Source of the DNA: Bradyrhizobium sp. LTSP849
GTDB lineage: Bacteria; Pseudomonadota; Alphaproteobacteria; Rhizobiales; Xanthobacteraceae
NCBI RefSeq assembly: GCF_000938255.1
Contig: NZ_JYMR01000005.1
Coordinates: 62,001 to 126,000 of the forward strand
Direction of reading: 5' to 3'
Length of the DNA stretch: 64,000 nt
Shown: piece after piece, positions 40,266 through 49,050 of the stretch
Position numbering within the stretch: the stretch's first letter is position 1
Layout of the letters: the number at the start of each line of letters is the position of its first letter
The notes under the pieces: generated by a model
Told to the model about the DNA's origin: nothing
The model's database searches: none
The model's input: the letters and a program-made list of their open reading frames with translations, nothing else
Program-made: the position numbers and the translations under genes

Positions 40266-41987
40266 ATGATGACGAGTGGGTTGCGCAAGGGTCTGACGAG
40301 CTATGGCGATGCCGGCTTCTCGCTGTTCCTGCGCAAGGCGTTCATCAAGGCCATGGGCTATTCCGACGACGCGCTGGAGCGCCCGATCGTCGGCATCACC
40401 AACACCTATAGCGACTACAATCCCTGTCACGGCAACGTCCCGCAGATCATCGAGGCCGTGAAGCGCGGCGTGATGCTGTCGGGCGCGATGCCGTTCGTGT
40501 TCCCCACCATCTCGATCGCCGAGAGCTTCGCGCATCCGACCTCGATGTATCTGCGCAACCTGATGGCGATGGACACCGAGGAGATGATCCGGGCCCAGCC
40601 GATGGATTCGGTGATCGTGATCGGCGGCTGCGACAAGACGCTGCCGGCGCAGGTCATGGCCGCGATCAGCGCCGACCTGCCGACCGTGGTCATTCCCGTG
40701 GGTCCCATGGTTGTCGGCCATCACAAGGGCGAGGTGCTGGGCGCCTGCACCGACTGCCGTAGGCTGTGGGGCAAGTATCGCGCCGGCGAGATTGACGATG
40801 TCGAGATCGAGGCAGTAAACGGCCGCCTGGCGCCGTCGGTCGGCACCTGCATGGTGATGGGCACGGCCTCGACCATGGCCTGCATGATTGAAGCGATGGG
40901 TCTTTCGCTGCCGATGAGCGCGACGATCCCGGCGCCGCATGCCGAGCGCTTTCGTCTTGCGGAAGCCAGCGGCCGGGTTGCGGCGGAGATGGCCAAGACC
41001 AAGGGGCCGAAGCCGAGTGAATTTCTGACGCTGGCCTCCTTCAGGAATGCGCAGGTCGTGCTGCAAGCGATCGGCGGTTCGACCAATGGCCTGATCCATC
41101 TGACGGCGATGGCGCATCGCTCGCCGCACCGGCTCGATCTCGAAGTGTTCGACCAGATCGGCCGCGAGGTGCCGGTGCTGGTCGATCTCAAGCCGTCCGG
41201 CGAGCATTACATGGAGCATTTCCATCACGCGGGCGGCGTGCCGAAATTGCTGGCGCAGCTTGGCGATCTCGTCGATCTCGATGCGAAGACGATCACGGGC
41301 GAGAGCCTGCGCGATGTCGTCGCGAATGCGGAAGACGTGCCCGGCCAGGACGCAATCCGCCCGCGCAGCAATCCGATCAAGAAGGAAGGCGGCCTCGCCG
41401 TCCTGCACGGCAATCTTGCGCCCCGCGGCGCGGTGATCAAACAATCGGCCGCGAGCGCAAAACTGTTGCAGCACACCGGGCGCGCGGTGGTGTTCGAATC
41501 CGTCGAGGACATGACCCTGCGGGTCGATGATCCCGATCTCGATGTCACCGCCGACGACGTGCTGGTGCTGCGCAATGCCGGCCCCAAGGGCGCGCCCGGC
41601 ATGCCCGAGGCGGGTTACCTCCCGATCCCGAAGAAGCTTGCGCGCAATGGTACCAAGGACATGGTGCGCATTTCAGACGCGCGCATGAGCGGCACGGCGT
41701 TCGGCACCATCGTGCTGCACATCACGCCGGAATCCGCCGTCGGCGGCCCGCTGGCGCTGGTCAAGAACGGCGATATGATCCAGCTGAATGTTGCAAAACG
41801 CAGCATCGAGCTGCTGGTCGATGCTGCCGAGCTGGAGCGCCGGCGCGCCGCCTTGAAGCCGGCAGCTGCGCCGGACGAGGCGCGGCGCGGTTACGCCTGG
41901 CTGTTCAACGAGACTATCATGCAGGCCGACGAAGGCTGCGACTTCGATTTCATGCAGAGGACTGGACCAAAGACTGAAAAGGGCTGA
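40266..41987 (+). CDS. IlvD/Edd-family dehydratase (sugar-acid dehydratase)
   Basis: A 573-residue Fe-S dehydratase starting at ATG 40266 with AAGGAG upstream. Cluster cysteines fit YNPCHGNVPQ, GGCDKTLPAQ and VGTCMVMGTASTMACM; the C-terminal motif is RISDARMSGTAFGTI. The family includes dihydroxy-acid dehydratase and dehydratases for arabonate, xylonate, gluconate and similar acids. The setting (GntR regulator, TRAP transporter, nearby uronate dehydrogenase and lactonase) favours a sugar-acid substrate over branched-chain amino-acid synthesis. It removes water to give a 2-keto-3-deoxy acid. Substrate specificity is inferred, not seen. Confidence 0.88.
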   Translation: MMTSGLRKGLTSYGDAGFSLFLRKAFIKAMGYSDDALERPIVGITNTYSDYNPCHGNVPQIIEAVKRGVMLSGAMPFVFPTISIAESFAHPTSMYLRNLMAMDTEEMIRAQPMDSVIVIGGCDKTLPAQVMAAISADLPTVVIPVGPMVVGHHKGEVLGACTDCRRLWGKYRAGEIDDVEIEAVNGRLAPSVGTCMVMGTASTMACMIEAMGLSLPMSATIPAPHAERFRLAEASGRVAAEMAKTKGPKPSEFLTLASFRNAQVVLQAIGGSTNGLIHLTAMAHRSPHRLDLEVFDQIGREVPVLVDLKPSGEHYMEHFHHAGGVPKLLAQLGDLVDLDAKTITGESLRDVVANAEDVPGQDAIRPRSNPIKKEGGLAVLHGNLAPRGAVIKQSAASAKLLQHTGRAVVFESVEDMTLRVDDPDLDVTADDVLVLRNAGPKGAPGMPEAGYLPIPKKLARNGTKDMVRISDARMSGTAFGTIVLHITPESAVGGPLALVKNGDMIQLNVAKRSIELLVDAAELERRRAALKPAAAPDEARRGYAWLFNETIMQADEGCDFDFMQRTGPKTEKG

Positions 41988-42047
41988 CAACCACTCGAAC
42001 GAACGCTCAGACCGCACAAGCGGCGAGCGATAAAACAGGGGGAGACG

Positions 42048-43055
42048 ATGATCGCACGATCCATGCCAAGATTCTTATATCGGCTGGCAGCAACGGCCGC
42101 TGTTCTCGTCGTCACGGGCGCATCGGCGCAGGAGGTGAAGCATTATCGCTTCGCCTATGACCAGCCACGCAACACCGGCTATTCGATTGCGGGCGACCTC
42201 TTTGCCGACAAGCTCAAGGAATTGAGCAAGGGCACCATGATCATCGATCAGTATCCCGGTGCGCAGCTCGGCCAGGAGCCGCAGGTTCTTCAGCTCGTCA
42301 AGGCCGGGGATATTGAGTTCTCGATCATCTCCTCGGCCAACACCGCGACGATCTCGCCGCAAGCGGGCGTGATGTCGCTGCATTATTTGTTCCGTGACGA
42401 GAACCACGTGGTCAAGGGGCTCGCCGATCCCCGCGTATTCGAAGCCCTCAAGACCATGATCGACGAGACCACGCAGGGCCTGCATGTGATCGCGACCGGT
42501 TCGCAGGGCGTCCGCCACATGTACTCCAAGAGGGAGATTCACAACGTCGGCGACATCAAGGGCCTGAAGATCCGCGTGCAGGCGACCGCAACCGAGGACA
42601 CCATGTTCCCGGCCTACGGCGCCCAGACCGTGCACATGCCGTTCGGCAGCGTCTACACAAGCTTGCAAACCGGCGTGATGGACGTCGCCGAGAACAGCAT
42701 CAACGTCTACCTCGTCAACAAGCACTACGAGGTCGCGCCGGTGTTGAACATCACCGAGCACGAAGCCAACAACGCGTTGGTGTTCATCTCGGACAAGCTC
42801 TGGCAGAGCCTGTCGGCGGAACAGAAGGGGTGGGTGCAGACCGCGGCCAACGAGATCAGCTCGAAAGAGCCGGCGAAGGCGTTCGATCTCGAGCGGGCCG
42901 CAGCCGAGAAGCTGAAGAAGATGGGCGTCAAGATCGTCGACAACGTCGACAAGAAGAGCTTTGCGGCGATCGCCGACCCCTATCTCGACAAGCTCGCCAA
43001 GGAGCTCGGCCCGCACGCCGTGAAGATCAAGGACCTGATCCGGTCGATCAATTAA
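42048..43055 (+). CDS. dctP: TRAP transporter substrate-binding protein (DctP family)
   Basis: A 335-residue periplasmic binding protein. Start ATG 42048 with GGGGGAG upstream; signal peptide RFLYRLAATAAVLVVTGASA then QEV. Family segments: YSIAGDLFADKLKELSKGTM, YPGAQLGQEPQVLQLVKAGD, IKGLKIRVQAT with the ligand-binding arginine, and MPFGSVYTSLQTGVMDVAEN. TRAP systems use an ion gradient to import organic acids. It lies 60 bases after the dehydratase gene, so uptake of the dehydratase substrate or its precursor is likely. Confidence 0.92.
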   Translation: MIARSMPRFLYRLAATAAVLVVTGASAQEVKHYRFAYDQPRNTGYSIAGDLFADKLKELSKGTMIIDQYPGAQLGQEPQVLQLVKAGDIEFSIISSANTATISPQAGVMSLHYLFRDENHVVKGLADPRVFEALKTMIDETTQGLHVIATGSQGVRHMYSKREIHNVGDIKGLKIRVQATATEDTMFPAYGAQTVHMPFGSVYTSLQTGVMDVAENSINVYLVNKHYEVAPVLNITEHEANNALVFISDKLWQSLSAEQKGWVQTAANEISSKEPAKAFDLERAAAEKLKKMGVKIVDNVDKKSFAAIADPYLDKLAKELGPHAVKIKDLIRSIN

Positions 43056-43081
43056 GGCCGCGATTTCCGTCACCCCCGCGA

Positions 43082-43197
43082 GTCGTCCCGGCGAAGGCCG
43101 GGACCCATACTCCGCAGCGGTGCTTGGGGCACGGTGGCTGTCAGCTTGCTTTCATCACAACGGCTTGGGGCTATGGGTCCCGGCCTTCGCCGGGAAC
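43082..43197. repeat. Paired CCCGGC palindromic element between dctP and dctQ
   Basis: Left 43082-43108 (starts GTCGTCCCGGCGAAGGCCGG) and right 43173-43197 in inverted orientation, the same family as 34803-34923. It sits inside the TRAP operon between the binding protein and the permease genes and could set their expression ratio. Confidence 0.8.
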
Positions 43198-43201
43198 AGT
43201 A

Positions 43202-43780
43202 ATGGCCATCGCCGACAAGCTCGTGTTGCAACGCCAGCGTCACCTGAAGTGGCGCTGGCTCGACTGGCTCGAGCTCGCGCTGATGATCCTCTGTGGCCTG
43301 CTGTGCTTCGGCTTCTCGCTGTCGGTCACCGCCGACATCGTCACCCGCACCATCGGCCATCCCTGGCTGTGGTTGCAGGAGGTCACCTCGACGCTGTTCA
43401 TCTATGCGATCTTCGTTGGCGCCGCGGCCGCGACCCGGCGCAACGACCACCTCTATCTCACCGCGATCTCCGAAGCGATGCATGGCGTGCCGCGGATCAT
43501 CGTCGAGATCATCATCCGCCTCGTCGTGCTCGGCGTCGCCTTCTGCCTGATCTGGTACGGCTACCAGAACTATCTCCGCGGCTTCGGGAGTTTCCGCCTG
43601 CCGTCAGGCACCCCGATCGCCTCGCTCTATGCGATCATCCCATTGTCGGGCGTCCTGATCGGACTGTTCACCATCGAGCAGCTCGTCAACGGCCTGCGCA
43701 ACGGTTTTGACCATCCCGAGCCGCCGGACGAGGATGTTGCGCCCGTCGTCACCGACGCACCGACGAGGGCGCAACTGTGA
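43202..43780 (+). CDS. dctQ: TRAP transporter small membrane subunit (DctQ family)
   Basis: A 192-residue protein with four membrane segments (LELALMILCGLLCFGFSLSV; LWLQEVTSTLFIYAIFVGAA; IIVEIIIRLVVLGVAFCLIW; ASLYAIIPLSGVLIGLFTIE). Hallmarks are the TRTIGHPWLWLQE loop and the ATRRNDHLYL segment. ATG 43202 follows the palindromic element and lacks a good ribosome site. It overlaps dctM by four bases (GTGA), as usual for the DctQ/DctM pair. Confidence 0.9.
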   Translation: MAIADKLVLQRQRHLKWRWLDWLELALMILCGLLCFGFSLSVTADIVTRTIGHPWLWLQEVTSTLFIYAIFVGAAAATRRNDHLYLTAISEAMHGVPRIIVEIIIRLVVLGVAFCLIWYGYQNYLRGFGSFRLPSGTPIASLYAIIPLSGVLIGLFTIEQLVNGLRNGFDHPEPPDEDVAPVVTDAPTRAQL

Positions 43781-45117
43781 GCGCACCTGTTGTCCTGGCG
43801 TTGATGTCGATCTGCTTCCTGTCCTTCGGCTATCTCGGCGTGCCCGTGCCGTTCTCGCTGATGGCGGGCGTCTTCATCGGCGCGATCCTGTCGGATGTCT
43901 CGCTCGCGGCCATCATCCAGAAGATCTTTGACGGGATGGATTCCGAGGCGCTGCTGGCTATCCCGTTCTTCCTGCTGGTCGGCGAGCTCATGAGCTCGGC
44001 CAACGTGGTGGTGCGAATAGCAAATCTCTCGGTGTCGCTGGTCGGGCATATCAGGGGCGGGCTGTCGCAGGTCGTGGTCGTCTTCAGCATGTTCTTCTCG
44101 GAAATGTCGGGCTCGACCACCGCCGACGTCGCGGTGATGAGCCGCGCGCTGGGCGGCCCGATGAAACGCGAGGGCTACGAGCCCGCCTTCATCGCCGCGA
44201 TCATCGCGTCTGCCTCGACCATCGCGGCCCTGGTGCCGCCGAGCATCACGGCCGTGGTTTATGGCGCGGTCGGCAACGTCTCGATCGCCGGCCTGTTCAT
44301 GGCGGGCGTGGTGCCCGGCCTGATGATCGGCTTCGGGCTGATGATCTATTGCTATTTCTTCGGCCCCTCCGGCCTGCGCAAGCCGCGCGCGCCATTGCGG
44401 CAGGTGATGTTCGCGGCCGGTGACGCGGCGTTGCCGCTGATGATCCCTGTCATCCTGCTCGGCGGCATTTTGACCGGCTGGTTCACGCCGACGGAAGCGG
44501 GTGTTGTCGCCGTGGTCTGGATCATCCTGGTCGTGATCCCCGCACTCAACCGTGGGCATATCAGGAAGATCCCTTACGACTTCTGTCTCGCGGGCCTGAT
44601 CTTCTCGCTGCCGCTGATCACGATCGGTGCCGCCAACGCTTTCGGCTGGATGCTCGCTTACTTGCGCGGCGCGAGCTACATCGCCGACATGATCACCTCG
44701 ATCGCCGGCAACGATCCGCATTTGATCATGCTGCTGATGGTGCTGCTGTTCACCGTGGTCGGCGACTTCATCGAGCCGGTCCCGACCATCATCATCTTCA
44801 TGCCGCTGGTGAACACGCTCACCGAGGCGGGCGACATCAACGGCGTCCACATGGGCGTGGTGCTGATCGCCACGCTCGCCTTCGGCCTGATCACGCCGCC
44901 TTATGGGTTGGTGCTGTTGATGGCTTCAAAATTCGTTGGCGTCAGTTTTGCAAAAGCGCTGCGCGCGGCATTGCCGATCTATGTCGTGTTCTTCGCCACC
45001 ATTGCGTTCGTGATCTACTTCCCGAGCGTAGTGCTGTGGCTGCCGCAGCACGTGCTGCCGGAATCGGTCGGCTGCTTCAAGTCGCCGGCAGGGACGGGCT
45101 ATATCTGTCCTAAGTGA
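43777..45117 (+). CDS. dctM: TRAP transporter large permease (DctM family)
   Basis: A 446-residue membrane protein with about twelve segments, the ion-driven transport subunit of the TRAP system. Starts at GTG 43777 overlapping the dctQ stop. Family signatures: SEALLAIPFFLLVGELMSSA, FFSEMSGSTTADVAVMSRAL, PSITAVVYGAVGNVSIAGLF, GGILTGWFTPTEAGVVAVVW and FGLITPPYGLVLLMASKFVG. The C-terminus is followed by a convergent gene, overlapping by eight bases. Confidence 0.93.
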   Translation: MSAPVVLALMSICFLSFGYLGVPVPFSLMAGVFIGAILSDVSLAAIIQKIFDGMDSEALLAIPFFLLVGELMSSANVVVRIANLSVSLVGHIRGGLSQVVVVFSMFFSEMSGSTTADVAVMSRALGGPMKREGYEPAFIAAIIASASTIAALVPPSITAVVYGAVGNVSIAGLFMAGVVPGLMIGFGLMIYCYFFGPSGLRKPRAPLRQVMFAAGDAALPLMIPVILLGGILTGWFTPTEAGVVAVVWIILVVIPALNRGHIRKIPYDFCLAGLIFSLPLITIGAANAFGWMLAYLRGASYIADMITSIAGNDPHLIMLLMVLLFTVVGDFIEPVPTIIIFMPLVNTLTEAGDINGVHMGVVLIATLAFGLITPPYGLVLLMASKFVGVSFAKALRAALPIYVVFFATIAFVIYFPSVVLWLPQHVLPESVGCFKSPAGTGYICPK

Positions 45118-45691
45118 CGATCTGCTCGATGCGCCAGCCGGAATCGTCGCGGACATAGCGAAACGGCGTGCCGTGGCTGTTCTTGAAGTAGCTGCCCGAG
45201 AGCGATTTTGCCATGCCCTGCATCACCGCGTCATGGCAGACGAACAGCAGATGGTCGCCGGGACAGCGGTCGAGCCACGTGGAAACGCAGCGCAGCGCGC
45301 GCTCGGTCATGGCGTCCCAGTTCTCGCCGTCGGCGGGCAGGATCGAGACGAGGCCCGTCGCCGAGTTGACGCCATGCTTGATCATGAGGTCGCGGACGGG
45401 GAGGCCCTCAAAACTTCCGAAATCGAATTCGATGATGCCGTCATCGATCGTGAGCGGCACCGCGATCGCGTCGGCGATGATCTCGGCGGTTTTTGCCGCG
45501 CGCACCAGCGGGCTTGCGACGATGCGGCTGACGCCGACACCGCGCAACAGATCGGCGGCCTCGTGCGCTTGCCGCAGACCATCCTCGTTCAGCGGATTAT
45601 CCGTTCGTCCCTGAAAAAGTCCCTGCCGATTCCAATCGGTCGCGCCGTGACGCAGGCTGCAGAACGAACGTGATGGTGTAGGCCCGCTCAC
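45110..45691 (-). CDS. Histidine phosphatase family protein
   Basis: A 193-residue phosphatase of the phosphoglycerate-mutase-like branch. It starts at GTG 45691, overlapping the crotonase stop as GTGA. Catalytic motif LRHGATDWNRQG (phospho-histidine in RHG), second arginine in SPLVRAAKTAEII, acid in IEFDFGSFEGL and second histidine in LLFVCHDAVMQG. It hydrolyses a phosphoester in the cytoplasm; the acceptor is not predictable (sugar phosphates, cobalamin intermediates and others are known). Translationally coupled to the crotonase gene before it. Confidence 0.9.
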   Translation of the reverse strand: MSGPTPSRSFCSLRHGATDWNRQGLFQGRTDNPLNEDGLRQAHEAADLLRGVGVSRIVASPLVRAAKTAEIIADAIAVPLTIDDGIIEFDFGSFEGLPVRDLMIKHGVNSATGLVSILPADGENWDAMTERALRCVSTWLDRCPGDHLLFVCHDAVMQGMAKSLSGSYFKNSHGTPFRYVRDDSGWRIEQIVT

Positions 45692-46482
45692 TTGCCCTTG
45701 CTCGTGAACTTCTTCACGGCGACGCGAAAATCGTCCGTGTTCATCGCCATGATGATCTTGTGCTCCTCGGCGTCGAGCTGCTGCTTCACCGGCGTGGCGG
45801 CAGCCTGGTAGACCAGCGACTTTGTGCCGGCGATCGCGGCGGGCGGATTTTGCGCGAGCCGCTCGGCAAGCTGCCGCGTGGCCGCCTTCAGCTCGGTCGC
45901 GGGAACGATCTTCGCGACCAGTCCCCATTCATGGGCCTGCTGCGCGGTAAAATTGTCTTCGGACAGGAATATCTGAAGCGCGCGGCGGGAGCCGACCGTG
46001 CCGACGATGCCGACCGTAGAGCCGCCATCCGGCGAGACGCCGATCTTGGCATAGGCCGGCGTGAATTTGGCGTCCTCCGCGGCGATGCAGAGATCGGTGA
46101 CGAAGGCGAGCCCCATTCCGGCACCTGCGGCCGACCCGTGGACGCTCGACAGCGAGATCTTCGGCATGCGCCGGATGATCTCGATGAAGGAATGATAGTG
46201 CTTCAGCAGTTGGCCTACGACCGGCGTCACGGTGTTGGCTTCAGCCGCAGCGCCGATCGTCTGCAAATCGCCGCCGGCCGAGAAGGCGCGGCCTTCGCCC
46301 TCGATCACCAAAACCCTGATGGTGTCGTCGCCTTCGATAGTGGCCGCGAGCTGTTCGAGCTTTTGCGCGATTGCGAGGTTGATCGAGTTGAACGCCGTGG
46401 GGCGGTTCAGCGTGATGGTCGCGATCGGGCCGTCGATCCGCAGCAGCGCGGGATCGTCGGGATGGGAGACGGGAGCTGGCAT
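45688..46482 (-). CDS. Enoyl-CoA hydratase/isomerase family protein
   Basis: A 264-residue crotonase. Start at ATG 46482 (MPAPVSHPDDPALLRIDG); longer in-frame starts add unrelated sequence. Oxyanion segments are GEGRAFSAGGDLQTIGAAAE and SSVHGSAAGAGMGLAFVTDL; the downstream DGGSTVGIVGTVGSRRALQI is typical of PaaG/MenB-like isomerases. It acts on an acyl-CoA in the cytoplasm; the pathway is not evident, and its only partner is the coupled histidine phosphatase. Confidence 0.9.
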   Translation of the reverse strand: MPAPVSHPDDPALLRIDGPIATITLNRPTAFNSINLAIAQKLEQLAATIEGDDTIRVLVIEGEGRAFSAGGDLQTIGAAAEANTVTPVVGQLLKHYHSFIEIIRRMPKISLSSVHGSAAGAGMGLAFVTDLCIAAEDAKFTPAYAKIGVSPDGGSTVGIVGTVGSRRALQIFLSEDNFTAQQAHEWGLVAKIVPATELKAATRQLAERLAQNPPAAIAGTKSLVYQAAATPVKQQLDAEEHKIIMAMNTDDFRVAVKKFTSKGK

Positions 46483-46744
46483 CTGAGAAATCCCCGGCAG
46501 GAGGTGGTTGCTGCAACTAAATCGCAGAAGGCGAGGGGTGACAATCCCCGGCCGCCAGTGCCCCGTGGACCACCCTTGCGAAAGCCGGAACGATAGGCTC
46601 AAATGGGCCTGCCATCGTTTAGGGACGGACACGAGCGCCGGCTCCTCAATCGACGAGGCTGACAAGCCAAATCAGCAAGAGAGGGGACGACGTGGGGTAT
46701 ACCTGTGTCCAGAAGGTCGGTGTCCAGAAAGTCGGGCTGTTCCA

Positions 46745-47965
46745 ATGATGGATGGTCCGGTGATCATTGTCGGTGCCGGCCATGGCGGCTACCAGGTCGC
46801 GGCATCCCTGCGTCAGGCGGGCTTTGCCGGGCGCATCTGCCTGATCAATGACGAGGCGCATCTGCCGTATCAGCGGCCGCCTTTGTCAAAAGCCTACATC
46901 AAGGGTTCCGCCGGGCCGGACAGCCTGATGTTCCGGCCGGAGAAATTTTACCAGGACCAGACCATCGAGCTGATCGCGGGCCGCGCCGTGTCGATCGATC
47001 GCGCCGGGCGCAAGGTGCTGCTCGCCTCGGGCGAGACGCTTGCCTACGGCCACCTCGTGCTGGCGACGGGCGCGCGCAACCGGCTGCTCGATCTGCCCAA
47101 CGCGAATCTGCCTGACGTGAAATATCTGCGCATCCTCGACGAGAGCGAGGCGCTGCGCGCGATTATTCCCTCGAAGAAGCGCGCCGTGATCATCGGCGCC
47201 GGCTTCATCGGCCTGGAGTTCGCGGCGACGGCGCGGATCAAGGGCCTCGAGGTCGACGTGCTCGAGCTCGCCCCGCGCGTGATGGCGCGCGCGGTGACGG
47301 CGGAGGTCTCGGAGTATTTTCAGGCGCGGCATCGCGAGGCCGGCATCCGCATTCATCTCGGTGTGCAGGCCACTTCCATCGAGGCCGAGGGCGGCAAGGT
47401 CACCGGCGTCAGCCTCAGCGACGGCCGGCATCTGCCCGCCGACCTCGTCGTGGTCGGCGTCGGCGTGCTGCCGAACATCGAGCTCGCGGCGGAGGCAGGG
47501 CTGCCGGTCGCCGCCGGCATCATCGTCGACGAATATCTCTCGACCGCTGATCCCTACATTTCGGCGATCGGCGATTGCGCGCTGTTCGCAAGCCCGCGTT
47601 TCGGCGGATCGTTGCGGGTGGAGTCGGTGCAGAACGCTACCGATCACGCCCGTTGCCTGGCGGCGCGGCTGACCGGCGACAGCAAGGTCTATGACAGCCA
47701 TCCCTGGTTCTGGAGCGATCAGGGCGACGACAAGCTCCAGATCGCAGGCCTCACCACCGGCTACGACCGCGTCGTGCTGCGTGGCGATCCCGCCAGGAAG
47801 GCGTTCTCGGCGTTCTGCTATAAGGGCGACAAGCTGCTCGGCATCGAGTCGATCAACCGCGCGGGCGATCATATGTTCGGCCGCCGCCTGTTCGGCATGG
47901 ACCGCTCGATCACGCCGGAGCAAGCCGTGGATGAAAGCTTTGATCTGAAGGGCGCGCTGGCTTGA
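46745..47965 (+). CDS. FAD-dependent ferredoxin reductase-like protein
   Basis: A 406-residue flavoprotein of the putidaredoxin/rhodocoxin reductase family. FAD fold VIIVGAGHGGYQVAASLRQA at the N-terminus, QRPPLSKAY loop, NAD fold AVIIGAGFIGLEFAATARIK in the middle, FAD motif ISAIGDCALFAS and the C-terminal reductase domain (HPWFWSDQGDDKLQIAGL). Such proteins take electrons from NADH to a [2Fe-2S] ferredoxin serving a P450 or ring hydroxylase. No ferredoxin or oxygenase gene is adjacent. ATG 46745 is followed at once by ATG 46748. A tandem 15-base duplication (46706-46735) lies just upstream. Confidence 0.9.
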   Translation: MMDGPVIIVGAGHGGYQVAASLRQAGFAGRICLINDEAHLPYQRPPLSKAYIKGSAGPDSLMFRPEKFYQDQTIELIAGRAVSIDRAGRKVLLASGETLAYGHLVLATGARNRLLDLPNANLPDVKYLRILDESEALRAIIPSKKRAVIIGAGFIGLEFAATARIKGLEVDVLELAPRVMARAVTAEVSEYFQARHREAGIRIHLGVQATSIEAEGGKVTGVSLSDGRHLPADLVVVGVGVLPNIELAAEAGLPVAAGIIVDEYLSTADPYISAIGDCALFASPRFGGSLRVESVQNATDHARCLAARLTGDSKVYDSHPWFWSDQGDDKLQIAGLTTGYDRVVLRGDPARKAFSAFCYKGDKLLGIESINRAGDHMFGRRLFGMDRSITPEQAVDESFDLKGALA

Positions 47966-47974
47966 GTCTTCTCC

Positions 47975-48107
47975 CTCTCCCCGTTCTTACGGGGAGAGGG
48001 TTGGGGTGAGGGGCCTCTCTCCACAGATGAGATGATCGCGAGACCTGTACCCCCTCACCCGGATTGCTTCGCAATCCGACCTCTCCCCGCAAGCGGGGCG
48101 AGGTAAG
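47975..48107. repeat. Composite CTCTCCCCG palindromic repeat
   Basis: 47975-47998 is CTCTCCCCGT-TCTT-ACGGGGAGAG, followed by GGTTGGGGTGAGGGG; an inverted counterpart CCCCTCACCC plus CTCTCCCCGC-AA-GCGGGG closes the element near 48101. Same family as 38643-38656 and 21534-21553. It lies between convergent genes and could act as a two-way terminator. Confidence 0.7.
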
Positions 48108-48114
48108 AACGGCA

Positions 48115-49032
48115 TCAGCCGGCGTTGAGAACTGCGGCAACCTCCGCGGCCGTCGGCATCGACGGCCCCGCGCCCATGCGCTGCACGCTGATCGACGCTG
48201 CGGCGTTGGCGAAGGCGAGGGCTGCGCGCAAGGCCACGCCTTCCGCCAATTGCGCGGCGAGCGCGCCGACAAAACAATCGCCGGCGCCGGTAGTGTCGAC
48301 GGCCTTCACCGTGCGTCCCTGCACCGAAAATTCCTCGCGGCCGGCGAGCGCGAGCACGCCGCGCTTGCCGAGCGTGACGCAGATGGTCTGGTCCGCGCGC
48401 GCCTGAAGCCCGCGCGCCACAGTGATGATCCGCGCGGCCTCGTCGTTGTCTGACAGTTCTGCGCCGGCGAGGAAGCCGAGCTCAGTCTCGTTCAGCACGA
48501 GGATGTCGACCAGCGCGAGCATCTCGCGCGACATCTTCTGCGCCGGTGCCGGGTTGAGCAGCGTCGTGGCGCCAGCTGCGCGAGCGCGTTGAAAGAATGC
48601 GGCAATGGTCGGCAGCGGGATTTCGAACTGACTGACGGCGACGTCACCCTTCGCCAGCGGGACGGCCGCGACATCATCAGCGCTGACCAGCGCATTGGTG
48701 CCGGGAATGACGACGATGGTGTTGTCGGAGGCCGCGACCGTGATGATGGCGGTGCCGGTGTGTGCCTCCGCCGTCTCCCTGAGCGAGCCGAGATCGATGC
48801 CCTGTGCGCCGAGAAAAGCCTTCAGCTCGTCACCGAAGGAATCCTTGCCCAACCGCCCGATCAGCGTGGTCCGCACGCCAAGCCGTGACGCCGCGACCGC
48901 CTGGTTCGCACCCTTGCCGCCCGGAAAATACAGCACCTGTCGGCCGGCGACGGTCTCGCCGACCTTCGGGTGGCGATCGGCAGTCGCCACCACATCCATG
49001 TTGATGCTGCCGGCGACGAAGACGCGTCCCAT
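48115..49032 (-). CDS. Ribokinase-like PfkB-family sugar kinase
   Basis: A 305-residue PfkB kinase starting at ATG 49032 (AAGGG upstream). Motifs: N-terminal substrate turn VFVAGSINMDVVATADRHPK, GGKGANQAVAASRLG (di-glycine lid signature of ribokinase), and the C-terminal anion-hole/catalytic motif DTTGAGDCFVGALAAQLAEG with the catalytic aspartate. Ribokinase itself phosphorylates ribose; the sequence is close to that subgroup. It follows a second PfkB gene on the same strand after 18 bases, so they are probably one unit. Confidence 0.88.
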   Translation of the reverse strand: MGRVFVAGSINMDVVATADRHPKVGETVAGRQVLYFPGGKGANQAVAASRLGVRTTLIGRLGKDSFGDELKAFLGAQGIDLGSLRETAEAHTGTAIITVAASDNTIVVIPGTNALVSADDVAAVPLAKGDVAVSQFEIPLPTIAAFFQRARAAGATTLLNPAPAQKMSREMLALVDILVLNETELGFLAGAELSDNDEAARIITVARGLQARADQTICVTLGKRGVLALAGREEFSVQGRTVKAVDTTGAGDCFVGALAAQLAEGVALRAALAFANAAASISVQRMGAGPSMPTAAEVAAVLNAG

Positions 49033-49050
49033 AAACAACCCTTTCGAAGC

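Noticed and set aside
3316..47965. P450-like protein and ferredoxin-reductase-like protein as redox partners
   Set aside because: They are 42 kb apart, the P450-like protein is probably exported while the reductase is cytosolic, and no ferredoxin gene links them.
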